Positions 22,999 to 35,235 of a stretch of 64,000 nucleotides of DNA are shown here, in pieces. The notes below the pieces were generated by a model, which had not been told where the DNA came from, did no database searches, and saw nothing but the letters and a program-made list of their open reading frames with translations. Each line of letters begins with the position of its first letter. Position 1 is the stretch's first letter. Position numbers and translations under genes: made by a program. This stretch comes from Cryptomeria japonica (taxonomy: Eukaryota; Streptophyta; Pinopsida; Cupressales; Cupressaceae), in assembly GCF_030272615.1 (NCBI RefSeq), contig NC_081409.1, positions 244,089,924-244,153,923 on the forward strand, read 5' to 3'.

Positions 22999-23970
22999 TA
23001 ACATTCTGATTGTTGAATTTTTTGTTGATGATATTATTTTTGGTGGAAATGAGAAGCTATGTAAAAAGTTTACTGATGAGATGCAGAATGAGTTTGAGAT
23101 GTGTATGATTGGAGAGATGAAATTATTTTTTGGATTACAAATTACTCAGTTAGAAAAGGAATCCTAATATCTCAGTCCAAATATGTGAAAGAGTTATTGA
23201 AAAGTTTGGTTTGGAAGATTCAAAGCCATTTTGTACTCCTATGGTGACCGGATGCAATTTGACTAAAGATGATGATTCTCCTAAGGCAAATCAGACTAGA
23301 TAAAGATCTATGATTGGTTGATTGCTCTATTTAACTCAAACCAATATTGATATCATGAATTTCATTTATCGTGTTGCTATATTTCAAGTTGATCCTAAGG
23401 AATCTCATGTTGTAGCTGTTAAGATAATTTTTAGATATTTGAAAGGAACGGTTGATTTTGGTCTATGGTACCCTAAAGATGATGATGACTTTGAGTGCTT
23501 TTACTGATGTTGATTGGGCAGGAGATGTTGATGACCAGAAGATTACTAGTGGTGGTGCATTTTTCTTGGGAAAAAGATTGGTTTCTTGGTTGAGAAAAAA
23601 CCAAAATTATATTTCTCTATCTACTCCGAAGGCAGAATATATTGTTGTTGCAAACAATTGTACTCAGGTGGTATGGATGAAGCAGATGTTAAAAGATATC
23701 AGAGTTAAGTATGATGAGCCTATTGCTATCTATTATGACAATTCAAGTGCAATTAATATTTCTAAGAATTTGGTGTTGCATTCAAAGACTAGGCATATAT
23801 CCATCAAGTTTCACTTTTTGAGAGAGAAGATAAATGAGAAGAAAATCCGATTGGAGTATGTGTCTACTAAGGAATAGATTGTAGATATTTTCACGAAGCA
23901 TTTGCCTAAGGATACTTTTGAGTATCTTAGAGGGAAGTTAGGGGTGATTTCCCCTCTTGATCAAAACTAA
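22999..23970 (+). pseudogene. pol: Element A: end of reverse transcriptase and RNase H
   Basis: A's frame resumes directly after the transposon's atga duplication with [15 protein letters not shown] (catalytic FVDD at about 23017). A frameshift near 23160 and one near 23490 break it. The RNase H signature DVDWAGDVDDQKITSGG is at about 23508 and KAEYIVVANNCTQVVW near 23628. TAG 23875-23877 lies at the same STKE(Q) codon as in element B. The natural stop is TAA 23968-23970. Confidence 0.94.
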
Positions 23971-24234
23971 GATGCATTGATTTGCATCAGTTCGGTGCAT
24001 TTCATAGTCATATCTTGTGATCTGGATTGGTGATTGGTGGCTGCTACTCAAGGGGGGTAGTTATTTTTGTGAGTTAGCCTTGTGATTTCATTGCAAATAT
24101 GTGCCTTTTCCATTTATGTCAAAGGGGGAGAGAGTCATGTGAAAAACTGAAAGGGGAGAGAATGTCATAAGAAATTTGGGAGAGAGAGATTTCTTTGTCA
24201 TTGATTATTTTTCACATCATATGTTGTCATCAAT

Positions 24235-24249
24235 CCCAAAGGGGGAGAT
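24235..24249 (+). other. Polypurine tract of element A
   Basis: CCCAAAGGGGGAGAT ends directly at the LTR start. A similar AAAGGGGGAGAGAG occurs at 24121-24134, upstream. Confidence 0.88.
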
Positions 24250-25898
24250 TGTTGGAAGCTTGGAGAGATTGTTGGTAGAATGTTGCAATATGTGCTTGAG
24301 AGATGTGTTGTCATTGATGTCAACATATTTCTCTATATGTGATAGTGATGCAATGAAGTTTAGTGAGTTGTCCAAGGGATTGAGCTTAGTTGGTTAAAGC
24401 ATTGAGTTCTCAATGTGGAGATCCAAGTTCAACTCCCATGAGGGACACCTTTGTGTAGAATTATAAGTTGTGACTCTTTGTCTTCCATTGGTTGTTTAAA
24501 GTGGATTTCTAAGTTTTGACCCTTGGTCTTCCAATTGTTGTTTCTAGTTTGGTGCTTGAAAGGAGCTAGTATGTAATAAGTTTGTAATGTGGATGCTCGA
24601 ATGAGCAAAACATGAACTTTGTGACTCTATGATACTTAATACAAAAAATTTAGTGAGTTAGTTTGTTCAATATGTTGAAGATCATAGTTTTCATATCAAA
24701 GGGTTTTTAGAGGGATGTCTGTAGTTGATTCAGTTAAATCTGCAGAGGTACGCTTGATTGAGTTATGAGTATATGTGTTGTGACTAGTTTTTTTGTTGTT
24801 CAATGATGATAGTGTTCAATATTTTGATCCGTATTGCTCCGCATTGTAAAATTTTGTTCTGTGGATTTGGAACTATGTTTGGGACATTGATGTGTGTCCT
24901 CAATTCAAGTAGTTCATAATTTGGAGGTGCGCAAGTGATTTTTCAAGTTAACAGTCATTACAGTTAGTGTTCCTGAGGTTCGATATGATGATGATGATTC
25001 TAGTAATCGTGTTGGTGTGGATGTTATTATGGTAATTCATGATTCTTCTGGATGTTTCTAGATCATATGCCTTTTGTGTTGGTGGTCCGCATTGATGGGT
25101 GAGCCCATAATTGATGATTTTCTTCAGTTCGGTGGTGTTCTTCATGTTCTTGACCAACTGGATGCATGTAGCATGTTGCAGATGTTCGAGGCATAATTCT
25201 TCAAGGTGTTTCATGTTTGAGGTGATGATTTAGGTCCATGATATGTCTTAGCCGATATTGTTTTGGTCCACATGTGATCATGTGTATCTGATCAACGACT
25301 ATATCATTGTAATTGTTTTATGTGTGTTGAGCCGACCTTGTTGATTGATCCAAGGTTGGTTTGATGTATAAATAAATGTAATGATATTTTGTGAGGGATG
25401 TAGCGTGAGTGAATAATGTATTGATCTTTCAGAATCAGAAGAGTGTGATGAATAAATTGAAAGTTGTTATGTGCTTAACCGAAACTATAACTAGGCATTA
25501 CGGATGTTATTTCTCAGTTTATAATCTCCGGATATGATCCGAATATTTTTGTAAGGTAGTGAGCCTTCCCTAGTTTGTAGCCCTTTCTTGTTTTTGAGAA
25601 GTGAGCTCTAGGAAGTGTTCCTAAAAGTATGTGCCTTCCCCATTGTAATACTTCTATACTTCTAACTGAGTATACATATTGTGAGTGTGTTCCCACTGTG
25701 GTTTTTCCCTTGACTAGGTTTTCCACGTCAAAAATCTTGGTGTTATGTGTGTTTATGATGTGCTATTGATTTATGCTTTCATGTTTAATTACGATATCTG
25801 AGATTAAGTTCAATTTGTGTAGGTTTTTGGTGACAACTGATTCACCCCCCCCCCCGGCCCCCTCTCAGTTGTCTGTCGGTATCAAAGCTATTTCATCA
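24250..25898 (+). repeat. 3' LTR of element A, with a SINE insertion
   Basis: It starts TGTTGGAAGC and ends TTTCATCA, matching the end of the 5' LTR (TTTATCA, 409-415). It is 1649 bp including a 279-bp SINE and its 11-bp duplication. A TATA-like GTATAAATAAATG is at about 25368 and the TTTTTCCCTTGA block at about 25703. Without the 5' flank, the target duplication (candidate aaagg, 25899-25903) cannot be checked. Confidence 0.92.
24370..24648 (+). mobile_element. tRNA-derived SINE in A's 3' LTR
   Basis: It is flanked by an 11-bp direct repeat tttagtgagtt (24359-24369 and 24649-24659). The body begins GTCCAAGGGATTGAGC. An RNA polymerase III A box (GAGCTTAGTTGGTTAAAGC, 24382-24400) and B box (AGTTCAACTCC, 24426-24436) have tRNA spacing, with an anticodon-stem-like CATTGAGTTCTCAATG between. 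It ends in AATACAAAAAA. A long duplication, pol III promoter and A-rich tail identify a SINE moved by LINE machinery. I do not recognise the family, and see no second copy here. Confidence 0.9.
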
Positions 25899-26191
25899 AA
25901 AGGCCCCCGTAGACAAGGAGAAAAATTGGATTAAAAAAACATGGGATTATTGTCCTATGCATCTCCAAATGTTCCTGAGTTTGTCAAGTCATGGAATATT
26001 TCACTTGTACCTAATGTGTTTGGTGCAGGAGCACCTGAGAAAACTGGCAATTAACACCACCAAAAAAATATTTTTAGTTTGTTTTCTTGAATTTTGGTTT
26101 GGTTTGTTTTTATTTTGGCATCTTTTGATTAGATTTGCAGAGTTTCATTTTTACCTTATTGTATGCTCCAACTCATGACTAGTTAGTGCAA

Positions 26192-26831
26192 ATGGCTCCT
26201 TCTCCAACCCACACTAGAAATGACAATGTGGAACTGGATCCTCCTCCTCCTTCCAAGAGCACTAAGAAAATAAAAGATGAGAAGAAGAAAGAATAATTTT
26301 TAGAGGAATACCTAGCGTTGAAACCATTAGCTAGTTCAGTATATGTTGGAAGAGTTTAGGATTCAAATCCAAGACTATATAAGACCACTCTTGAGAGCAT
26401 GAGATAAGGAATTTGAAATGCAACTAACTCTATGACATCAATGCCTAAACCTCTTAAAGTTCTATGACCTCATCATGTAACTTAAAAATCATAATATGTA
26501 ATGATGATAAAATCAAATATAAAGAAGTTCCTTGCAGATATATTATCTATATTAGCTTTGACTATGTCTATGAAGGGTGAAAGGAAAATTTTAAAATATA
26601 AATTACTTGGATCAAAGGGAGACATTAGTTCTTGGGGTCATGAGAATGTTAGGAATATTGTTCAATAAATTTCAAAAGAATATAAAAACAATAGATTGAA
26701 GAGGCACCTAATGACGATATTATGGATATTGCCACAAAAGTTGCTTTATTCCATGTTAAGCACAATGTGGCATTGGAGGCAATAGATCTTTTGACAAAAG
26801 TTAAGAGAAAGGTTGCAGGGGTCAACTAAAG
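26192..26831 (+). pseudogene. RPN1: Pseudogene of 26S proteasome subunit RPN1 (PSMD2), N-terminal part
   Basis: The translation from ATG 26192 follows plant RPN1, the large scaffold subunit of the proteasome base that binds ubiquitin receptors. Recognisable blocks: MAP start, Lys-rich KKIKDEKKKE, SMTSMPKPLK (about 26430), [16 protein letters not shown] (about 26522-26570), [16 protein letters not shown] (about 26577) and [10 protein letters not shown] (about 26630). After a frameshift near 26690: EEAPNDDIM and FHVKHNV...LEAIDLL to about 26810. At least eight stops interrupt it. About 210 codons run without an intron, consistent with a retro-copy, but no A-tail or target duplication was found. 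The C-terminal three quarters are absent. Confidence 0.9.
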
Positions 26832-28889
26832 GTAGGGAGACATCCATCAAATGAAGATAGAGAAGATAGAAAACTAAAGGGGCAGCGACATCGATTGGAT
26901 TGTTGAAAATAGAACAATAATTATTTTTTAGTAGTGGTTACATTATAAATGTTTTAATATAGATAATCATAGCCTATCAAAATAAACAATATTCAAATTC
27001 CAATATAAAAGTATCATGTAAAGGAAGGCATCAAGTAGATGAAATCAAAACAATAAGGGTAGATAAAACTGTAGATTATTAAAAAGATAAAAAATTAGCA
27101 AAGGAAGGGTATGGGTACAAGCGACTAGGATAGAGTGAATGTGTAAGTGTAGCTATAGAGGGTAGTGAGTTGAGTGCTTTGAGAAGCAATTGAGATTTGT
27201 GCAAAGCTAAAGATAACTAAACGAAGTATTATACTGGGAGGAAGAGATGTCATTGAAAGACCATTATTATAAATAATGAGTTGCAGATTTGATAGGAATA
27301 AAATTATATCTTTGTTGCGATATAAGTGTTCGATTGAAAATAGAGAGTATTTGCTATTGTCTTAAGTATTATGAGCTTTGAGATCAAATGCTAGAGGGTG
27401 CATCTCTGCATCAATATCATGAAAATGATCCTATTCACATATCATCATTGCCTCAAACTCACATACAATAGCATAAAAAAATTCATCCCTAATGACCGAC
27501 ACCCCTTCTAATATTGTAAAGTATTTGAAGGGTAGTATGATAAATTCCACCATTTTCCAACCACTAAATCGATTCCTAAATCTGCTTCCACCACACAAAA
27601 TTCTAAATCAATCCTAGTGATGTCATTTCATTATCATCTTATCCCACCCAAAAGAAATAATTTGTCAAGCTCACATTGAATATCCTTGATAACTGAGTGG
27701 AAAATGAAAAATCCATAAATCCCTTAATGTAGTTCCAATCTTCCCCTCTACCCTCAATAATATGGTTGGCTTTGTGTAGATCACTAGATCCTTTTCTCAT
27801 GCTATAATATGGGCCCACTACTTTCAACCATAATGGTTACCTTGCCAACAAATGCATAAAGGGATTTAATCCTATGTCTCTATAGAGATGAAGGCTATGT
27901 CACCTACTTCAAAAAAAATATGTACCTCGTTCTATTATGTATGTGTCATAACATGAGATATCAAGGAAAAGGTATTGGAATTAAAATAAAGGATCTCTTG
28001 ATCTTTTCTATCCATTAGAAAATGGTGGCACTCACAGGTAAGTATATAGTGCCTATGATGAGTACTACAATTCTCTTATCAACATTCCTAATAATTTTGG
28101 GAACATCAAAATATCACTCCTAATATTTTGAAGAGCTTGCTACCATGAACCTTTTTCATGATCACATTATCTTCACCGTCCATCTTGACCTTGAATATCC
28201 TAAGCTTTTGTATTACGACCAAAAAAAATCCCTTAAATTTGATACCTTCCAAAATCATGAATCTATCCTCAAACTCATGCAAATCAAAAACCATCTACCC
28301 CTTGGAGGCCACAACAAAGGTTTCAAGATCCTATTGTACACATCTTCATGTGTAATGGAATAAGAAGGATCTTCCAATCCTAAAGAATCACTTGATCCAG
28401 TGTTTAAGATAAACGCACATGCTCATGACAAGCTCCATCTTCCATTAGTACCTAAACCTCTTCAAGATTGACCACCCCTCCTTATCAAGGAAGTTATAGA
28501 TATTAACCTAGGAACACTAATATTTCCCAAATCCTTGTATATTTAAACCTTGAACTAAAATAAAGGATCTCTATAGTACTTCACAAGTTTATTGATATAT
28601 TTGCATGGACCCATCCTAATATATAAATCTTGGACCCATTGTTTATTATTCATCACCTTGTGGTACAACCCAATGCTAAACTAGTTTGAGAAAAACCGCA
28701 CAAGATCCACCACTACAAAAGATCTTAGATGTTAGATTCATATGGATAATTGACTATCTAGAGTGAAAATCCAACATAGTTTTGGCGAGAAATAAAAGTA
28801 TAGGTATGAACATGTACAGTGATTTTTTATGCATCAATAAGGCATGTCCCAAAGATTAGTTTCATTTACTAAAAAAATATATCATCGTA
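26832..28889. other. Region without a recognisable gene
   Basis: AT-rich single-copy-looking DNA. Short open stretches on the minus strand (27639-27827, 28106-28294) lie in a roughly 1.1 kb antisense tract (27470-28560) that looks faintly like decayed coding DNA, but I could not match it to a family with confidence. Confidence 0.4.
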
Positions 28890-31160
28890 TATTTGATAGC
28901 TAGGTATGAGATGTTATCTCTTATAGTTGGATTTTTTGGGTATAATTAGATACAAATTGCACCAAAGGATCAACACAAAATTTCCTTCATCTCTCCATGC
29001 GGAACCAATTACTATAAATTTATTCCGTTTGGCCTCAATAATTTTGGTGCCACCTATCAACATTCCATGATACTATTGAATATTGCATGGCTGACATCCT
29101 AAGTAAATCTAAAAATAAAATATATGACCTAGGTATCTTACATTGCATCTTCTAGAGACTCTAAAAATCAAAAGTCTAGTTAAATCTTGAGAAGAATCTT
29201 TGTGGTTACATCAAGAAAGCTCATAGGGTTCATCATTTCTCAATATGGTAGTGAAGTGGATGTTGATAAGTTGAAATTCATAATAGAAATTCCACCCCTA
29301 GGATTCTTGCATAACTACACACTCTATAGGGAAAAATCTAATATGTTTGACCATCCATTGCCCAATTAGGAGATTGGTACCAACCCTTCTCACACTTTCT
29401 TAGTAAAATTTCATCTTAATGGAATCATTTATGTTAGTCAATATTCATTCAGATCGACCACTATCTTGCTAATCTACTAGTCCTAGTGGCACCAACTTGT
29501 AACAAGACTTTATTGATCTTAACAAAGCAACATGTTTTGGGTTCCTTTTTAGCACATCATAATGATTAGGGATGAAAAAATGTCATCTACTATCTTATCT
29601 ATACATCAGTGGGGTGTGAGCTTAATTACTCTCTTATGGAGAAAGCATTCCTCACAGTTGTATTTTCCTCAAAAATATATACTATTACATGCTAAATGCA
29701 ACCACCCATCTCATTTGTAAAGTTATTCCTCTTACGTATCTATTATTTAAAACAATTCTCACGAGTAGAATAACAAAGTGGTTCATAATCCTCAATGAGT
29801 TTGTATTGAGTATGTGAATCAAAAAGAAATAAAAGAGAAAGCTATAGATAACCAAATAATCAACCATTGACCATAAATTTTCTTGATGAATAAAATCTTT
29901 AACATTAAAAAGTAAAATAAATGAACATTATACTTTGATGGCTTCTTCACCTCACATGCTTCCAATGTTGGCATATTATTTATCATGCCTTGAGGTGATA
30001 TTATGCCTAAAGCATTATTACTTGGGTTCCCTTGCACAAATAGAATTACAAAGTACGAGGTCATCCCTTTTTCTCAAAAAATAGTACTAAAATGAATATT
30101 TGATACCTATAGGTCTTATGTGATTCTCAGCTAGTCATCAAATAGGTTAATGATGAGTTCCTCATAAAAATGAGAAATTTGTACCCTACAAATGTATGGT
30201 TGAAAACTTCAAGAATTACTTCTTAGATACGTATTTCAAGTAAATCCCCCACATAATTTTTTTTTTTTAATGGCATGGATATAATAGGATCCCTTTTGGA
30301 TATGTCCACTAATGTTCATGAATATCACTTTTGGATATGTCCACTCTTTATCCTTGCCAATGACATCCATAAAATTATAAATGATTTACAATATCATTGG
30401 TCCCAATACACCATGGTACAATGAAATATACACCTACCTTCAAAACAAAAACTTTCCACAAAATGTATATCATCCAATCAATGAAAATCCCTTATCCAAC
30501 ATGCCCTAATGTAGGAGCTATGATGGTACCTTGCTTAGATCTCTCAACATAGATGAGGCTTACCTAGCACTTCCACAAGTCGATAATGGTATATGTGGTA
30601 CACATACAAATGGCATTTTGCCAAGAAACTCCTCTACATCAGATATTATTATCCTACAATGGAATTAGGTATAGGTAAATATGTGAAAAATTTGTATCTT
30701 ATTAGAAGCTCAAGGAGACATTATTCACTTGTCATTACAAGCTCTTGAACCTATCACCACACTATGACCCTTTTCTACATGGGGCCTTGACCTCATTAGC
30801 AAGATTAATCTTCATAGTCTAATAGCTATAAATCAACTATAACTACCACCAAATATTTCACCAAGTGGGTCAACTTCATTCCATTCACTTACATTAATGA
30901 CACCCAAATATCCAAATTTATCCTTAACCATATTATTTATTTTAGCATACCTTTCACAATCATTATTGATAATGGTAAATCCTTTAAAAACCACAAAGTG
31001 TGATCCCTATCTAAAAAACTCCATATCAAGCACAAGTGGTCCTTCACATACTATGCTAAGGCAATGGCTAAGTTGAGGCATCCAAAAAAACCCATTTTTA
31101 AAATACCCAAAAAGGTCATCAATGCCTCAACCTACACAATTTTTGTTGAGGATAATCTAA
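28890..31160 (+). pseudogene. pol: Highly degenerate Ty3/gypsy pol (RT, RNase H, integrase)
   Basis: The order RT, RNase H, integrase is the Ty3/gypsy order. RT: FGYN, QIAPKDQHKISF, SPCGTNYYKFIPFGL, NNFGATYQHSM at about 28930-29070, then VTSRKLIGFIISQYGSEVDV at about 29198-29260. RNase H: GSFLAHHND, CELNYSLMEKAFLTVVFSS at about 29540-29680, and a second part with LMASS at about 29935. Integrase: LQALEPITT, FSTWGLDLISKIN at about 30736-30810 and the TIIDNGKSFK-like stretch at about 30955. Dozens of stops and indels occur. No LTRs were found. It is much older than elements A-C. Confidence 0.88.
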
Positions 31161-32160
31161 TTTAAATTTATTGTAAAGATGATAATATATCATATTTTTT
31201 CAAATGTCTCCACAATAGAATAGTCTATTTTCTCATTTAATATGTGGTCTATAAAAGTATTTAGGTAAAATAAAAATATTAGTTGAATTACATCATGTTT
31301 TTCAACTTGCACGAGATTTAACTAGGACTTCAATGTAGTCAAGTGTATTTGCCTAAGACCCAACAAACAAACAAATGATCAATCTCACAAATTAAATATA
31401 TATGACATTGTATCAAAATATTGAAACATTTCATTCATATATCTAGCAAATTATAGATTCTTGAGAAATATTGATAAACTATAATATATTCATTAATATA
31501 TTCAACATACTGCAACTCTTATAGAGGTTTCAAGCTAATGCAAATATTATTCATATGTTTAAAATACCCTATTTAAGCTTCATAAACTTGCTAGAGATAT
31601 ATATCACATTAGGTTAGGTAGTAAGTCAAACTAAGAGCAAAAGGATTACACACAAACTCCCAATCATATACCATTCATGGATCTATCATGTGATTTTCCT
31701 ATACATTATATTAGTGTACCTAGTGATAACACATCTCTTATATGTCATGATAGTCTCATAAATTCATGTGGTTTACATGAATAACCCTCTTTCGTACATG
31801 ATTATTAATCCTCTACATCTCGTGTTGAGTATATGGATAAATATCCTTCATGATGAGGCATAAATTATGCCACTTTAATTTCATGAGTTAACAACAATAT
31901 TTTGATATTTTAATTATAATTGGCACTGACGAATTGATAATTTTAATAACTTCTTATTCTTATTCAATGTAATTATGAAATGATTTAGAAATATAGACCT
32001 AATGTAAATGTTTACTTTTTGAATGGTTATCATGTTGATTAATGAATGCATGCCTTATTTTTGAATCATTTTTGCATTCAATGCTATGTGGAGTTTTGAA
32101 TGTTCGTAGTTCTTATTTTTCCTCACATGGAATCTCAGTTCAAAATGCTTGTTCATGAAC
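31161..32160. other. AT-rich DNA, no gene seen
   Basis: No coding signal, recognisable repeat or RNA gene. It could hold the decayed 3' end of the gypsy element to its left and the unrecognisable start of element C's 5' LTR. Confidence 0.4.
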
Positions 32161-34719
32161 GTTGTTGAAGATTAGAATGTCAGTCCAAGTTGTCAAAGAT
32201 GTGGGCTACTTTTTCATTTGCCACATATGTAGGAATCCCCGTTTCAACAACCATTATAATATTTACTTCAAATGTGTTGAATGTCTCCAAGTGCATGTTT
32301 CATATGTTGTTCAATATTTTGGTCAGACTTAGTTCTTTTGATTCATGTTGCAGTTTAATTTATTAATTCAGTTTCAAATAAGGTCAATATATTTGATGAC
32401 CAGTTAGTCTCTTGGCTAGTCGTTCTATCTATGCAATTCAAATTTAGTTTTGTAATTTTCTCTCCTTATAAAAGAATTGTATATATAGGTGTTATATTCA
32501 TGTAATTTGGGTGTCAATATTATGTCTGCATTATCAAAGAAATGTTATACGAACAAGTGATCATCCTTCGGTGTTGAGTTTTAGGAGAGATTATTGTTGC
32601 AGGGCAGACCTCTGTGCTTAACCAAAATTGTAATCAGACATTTGGAGATGCGATTCTTTTAGTTTATTTCTTCCAAATTGTAGTCTGAATCTTATTGTAA
32701 GTCAGTGAGACTTCCCTGAGGGTTGTAGCCTTCCAGACCATTATATTTCAGCAATGAGCTCTAGGCAGTGTGCCTGAATGCATGTGCATTCTCCATTGTA
32801 ATATTTTCACATACTACTATAACGTATCATGTAGTGTCCACCCTTGACTTGACTTGTTTTGATTAGAGTTGACTTTTAATTCATGCATGATAGACATTAT
32901 TGGGCATAGGCTATTTCTGATGATTTATATTATGTTGATACTATCATTATTGATCGTGTGATTTATTAGACACTATATACTTATTATGTGATTGATTATC
33001 GAAAGACTATATTGATAATGTGATTTGATGATGAGTTATACTAATCATGCACTTGATGATGTTTTTATGTACTAACCATATTTAATGATTATCTATGATG
33101 AGTTGATCTTATGGTGTGTTTGATTGTTGTATGACTATCTTCAAGATAGAGACAATGCCACATCACTCATTGCGAGTGGGATGTGTCCTTGCGATTCTCT
33201 AACCCTTGCCTATTATAATATATATGCATATGTCGTATCATTGCTTTGTGGATGCAGGATTTGCAGGTACCAAACACCGACTCCACCTGGCTCCATAGGT
33301 CTGAGCGTGTCTTTAAATCCCAAAGGTATGTGGTTCGGAGTTGACACAAGATCCCCTCACATACTCTAGGTCTAAGCTGTTCACTGTGAGTCATCAGTGT
33401 CTTGGCACAAGTCGCCATGTCAGTTAGTAAGTTGGGTTTCTTCTGTGTTGTGAGTATGTTAGTATTGGCTAGTTAATTCTATTATGTTGAGACTAATTGA
33501 TTATTGATACGAGATTAAATAGTTAATAATGTCTATTCTATTTATTTTGATTAATAGCGATTTGCTTATTTGATTATCTAATGTTTAAATTAATTTATTG
33601 GATTCTTGCCTTTTTGGGTATTTAATTATTTGATATTTAAATGTTTACTTATTTTAATGATGATTTAATATTTATTTAATATTTATTGTTTAGCTTATGT
33701 TGTGGTTTTATATTTATTTGTGATTTGACCTTTTATTGGTATTTAATTGTTTATTTATTTATTTAATCGTCTATGGTTTAATATTTATTTGGTATTTAAT
33801 GTTTATCTGGTTCTTTAATTCATTTATGAGCCTTTGGCTTATTTAATTTAATTTCCCCATTTGATTTATTTAATTGTGGCTTATGTTTTATTTATTAGTT
33901 TGACTTTTATATTAAGTGGGTTGTATAAATACACTTTATAATAAAATAATAAAATATTCTCACCTTATTGTAAAAGCATGATTTATATTTATCTTACCTA
34001 CCCTCTTCTTTTATTGGTTGAATTTGAAAAGAGAGGTAAAATTATATTATATGGTGGGGTTGGTAAAATATATTATAGAATCGAATATTTTGATTGGTTG
34101 TTGTGGAGGCTAGAGTTTTTGGTTATTGTTTGGCCTTTTATTTTCATTCCCGTGATGTGTTTCAGGTTGGTTTCTTCTTTTGCAAAATATTCTCTGCAAG
34201 ATTTTCTTTTGGGTTTTGGCTTGGATTGTTGATAGAGCTTGTTGGTTTTGGATTTTGGATTTGGGGAGCTCTTCTTCAACTTCTTCCATCACATGGGTTG
34301 GAGGTTGGAGATGTATTCCTCCTTTTGTATTTTGTTTTACAGTTTTCCTGTATGCTATGTGTCTGCAAATTTAATGTGTGATCTTTGGAAAATAAATATA
34401 TAGTTTGTATTGTATGGAAGGAAATATGTGAATGCATAAATTTATTGCAAGGCTTTATTATATAGTTTGTGGGAAATATTTATATTTCTGGGATTGTTGA
34501 GAGTCTTCTGGAGTCTTTCTGAGTTTGTGTCGTGAATGGAGTTTCGATTGAATCGTGGTTTTTAAGTGTTTATTATTTATTTCATTTATGCCCTTTAAAT
34601 CTATTTTTCTGGGAGACTCTATGTATATATTTTTCGAAGCCTTATGTTTCGAGTTTAATTTTTAATCTCTGCCAAAAGTTTTGTGTTTTTCCGTCTCTTT
34701 TATGCAAAAGCGCTGACTT

Positions 34720-34925
34720 TGCATATGCATTGTCTTTTGTTGCATTTGCGTTGTCCTTTCATTCATTTGTGTTGTCCTTTCATGCATTTGCGTTGTCTGT
34801 TATTGCATTTGTGTTGTGCTTCAGCGTATATGTGTTGTCTTAAACTGCACAGGCGCTAAACTATTAAACACGGGCACTAACCTGTAATGCAAAAGCGCTA
34901 AACTTCAATGCGAAAGCATTGTTCT
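34720..34925. repeat. Degenerate tandem repeat (CATTTGCGTTGTC / GCGCTAAAC)
   Basis: Five or six units of the type GCATTTGCGTTGTCCTTTC (period about 25 bp) run at 34740-34830, followed by three to four GCGCTAAAC-type units to 34925. The second motif also dominates 51560-51950. Confidence 0.75.
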
Positions 34926-35139
34926 ACCTATCTTTGGTGTTTTCACTATTTTTCTAGTCAGATTTGGATTCTTGAGTTTGGTTTCATTCCAGAGGCTTTT
35001 GGGACTTTTGTAGACATTTTCCAGTTGTTGTTATTTATTAGTTCGATGTGATTTTATGTTTTATATGCAGAAACATTCTTGGCTTATTTATTGTTGAAGA
35101 TTTGAGTCTTTTCTTATATTGAGATGTTGCAATGGAAAA

Positions 35140-35235
35140 ATGGTATTGTTGTGGAGACAACAAGATGTTATTGATGTGGAGACAACAAGATGTTAATGTT
35201 ATGGAGACAACAAGGTGATATTGTTGTGGAGACAT
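35140..35235. repeat. Minisatellite of about 30 bp, four units
   Basis: TGTGGAGACAACAAGATGTT recurs four times with small changes (TGTTATTGATG / TGTTAATGTTA spacers). Confidence 0.85.

Noticed and set aside
27470-28560. Possible antisense LINE-like ORF1 (DUF4283-type) remnant
   Set aside because: A few short phrases such as EFEDRFMILEG are suggestive, but there are too many stops and no zinc knuckle, endonuclease or RT to support it.
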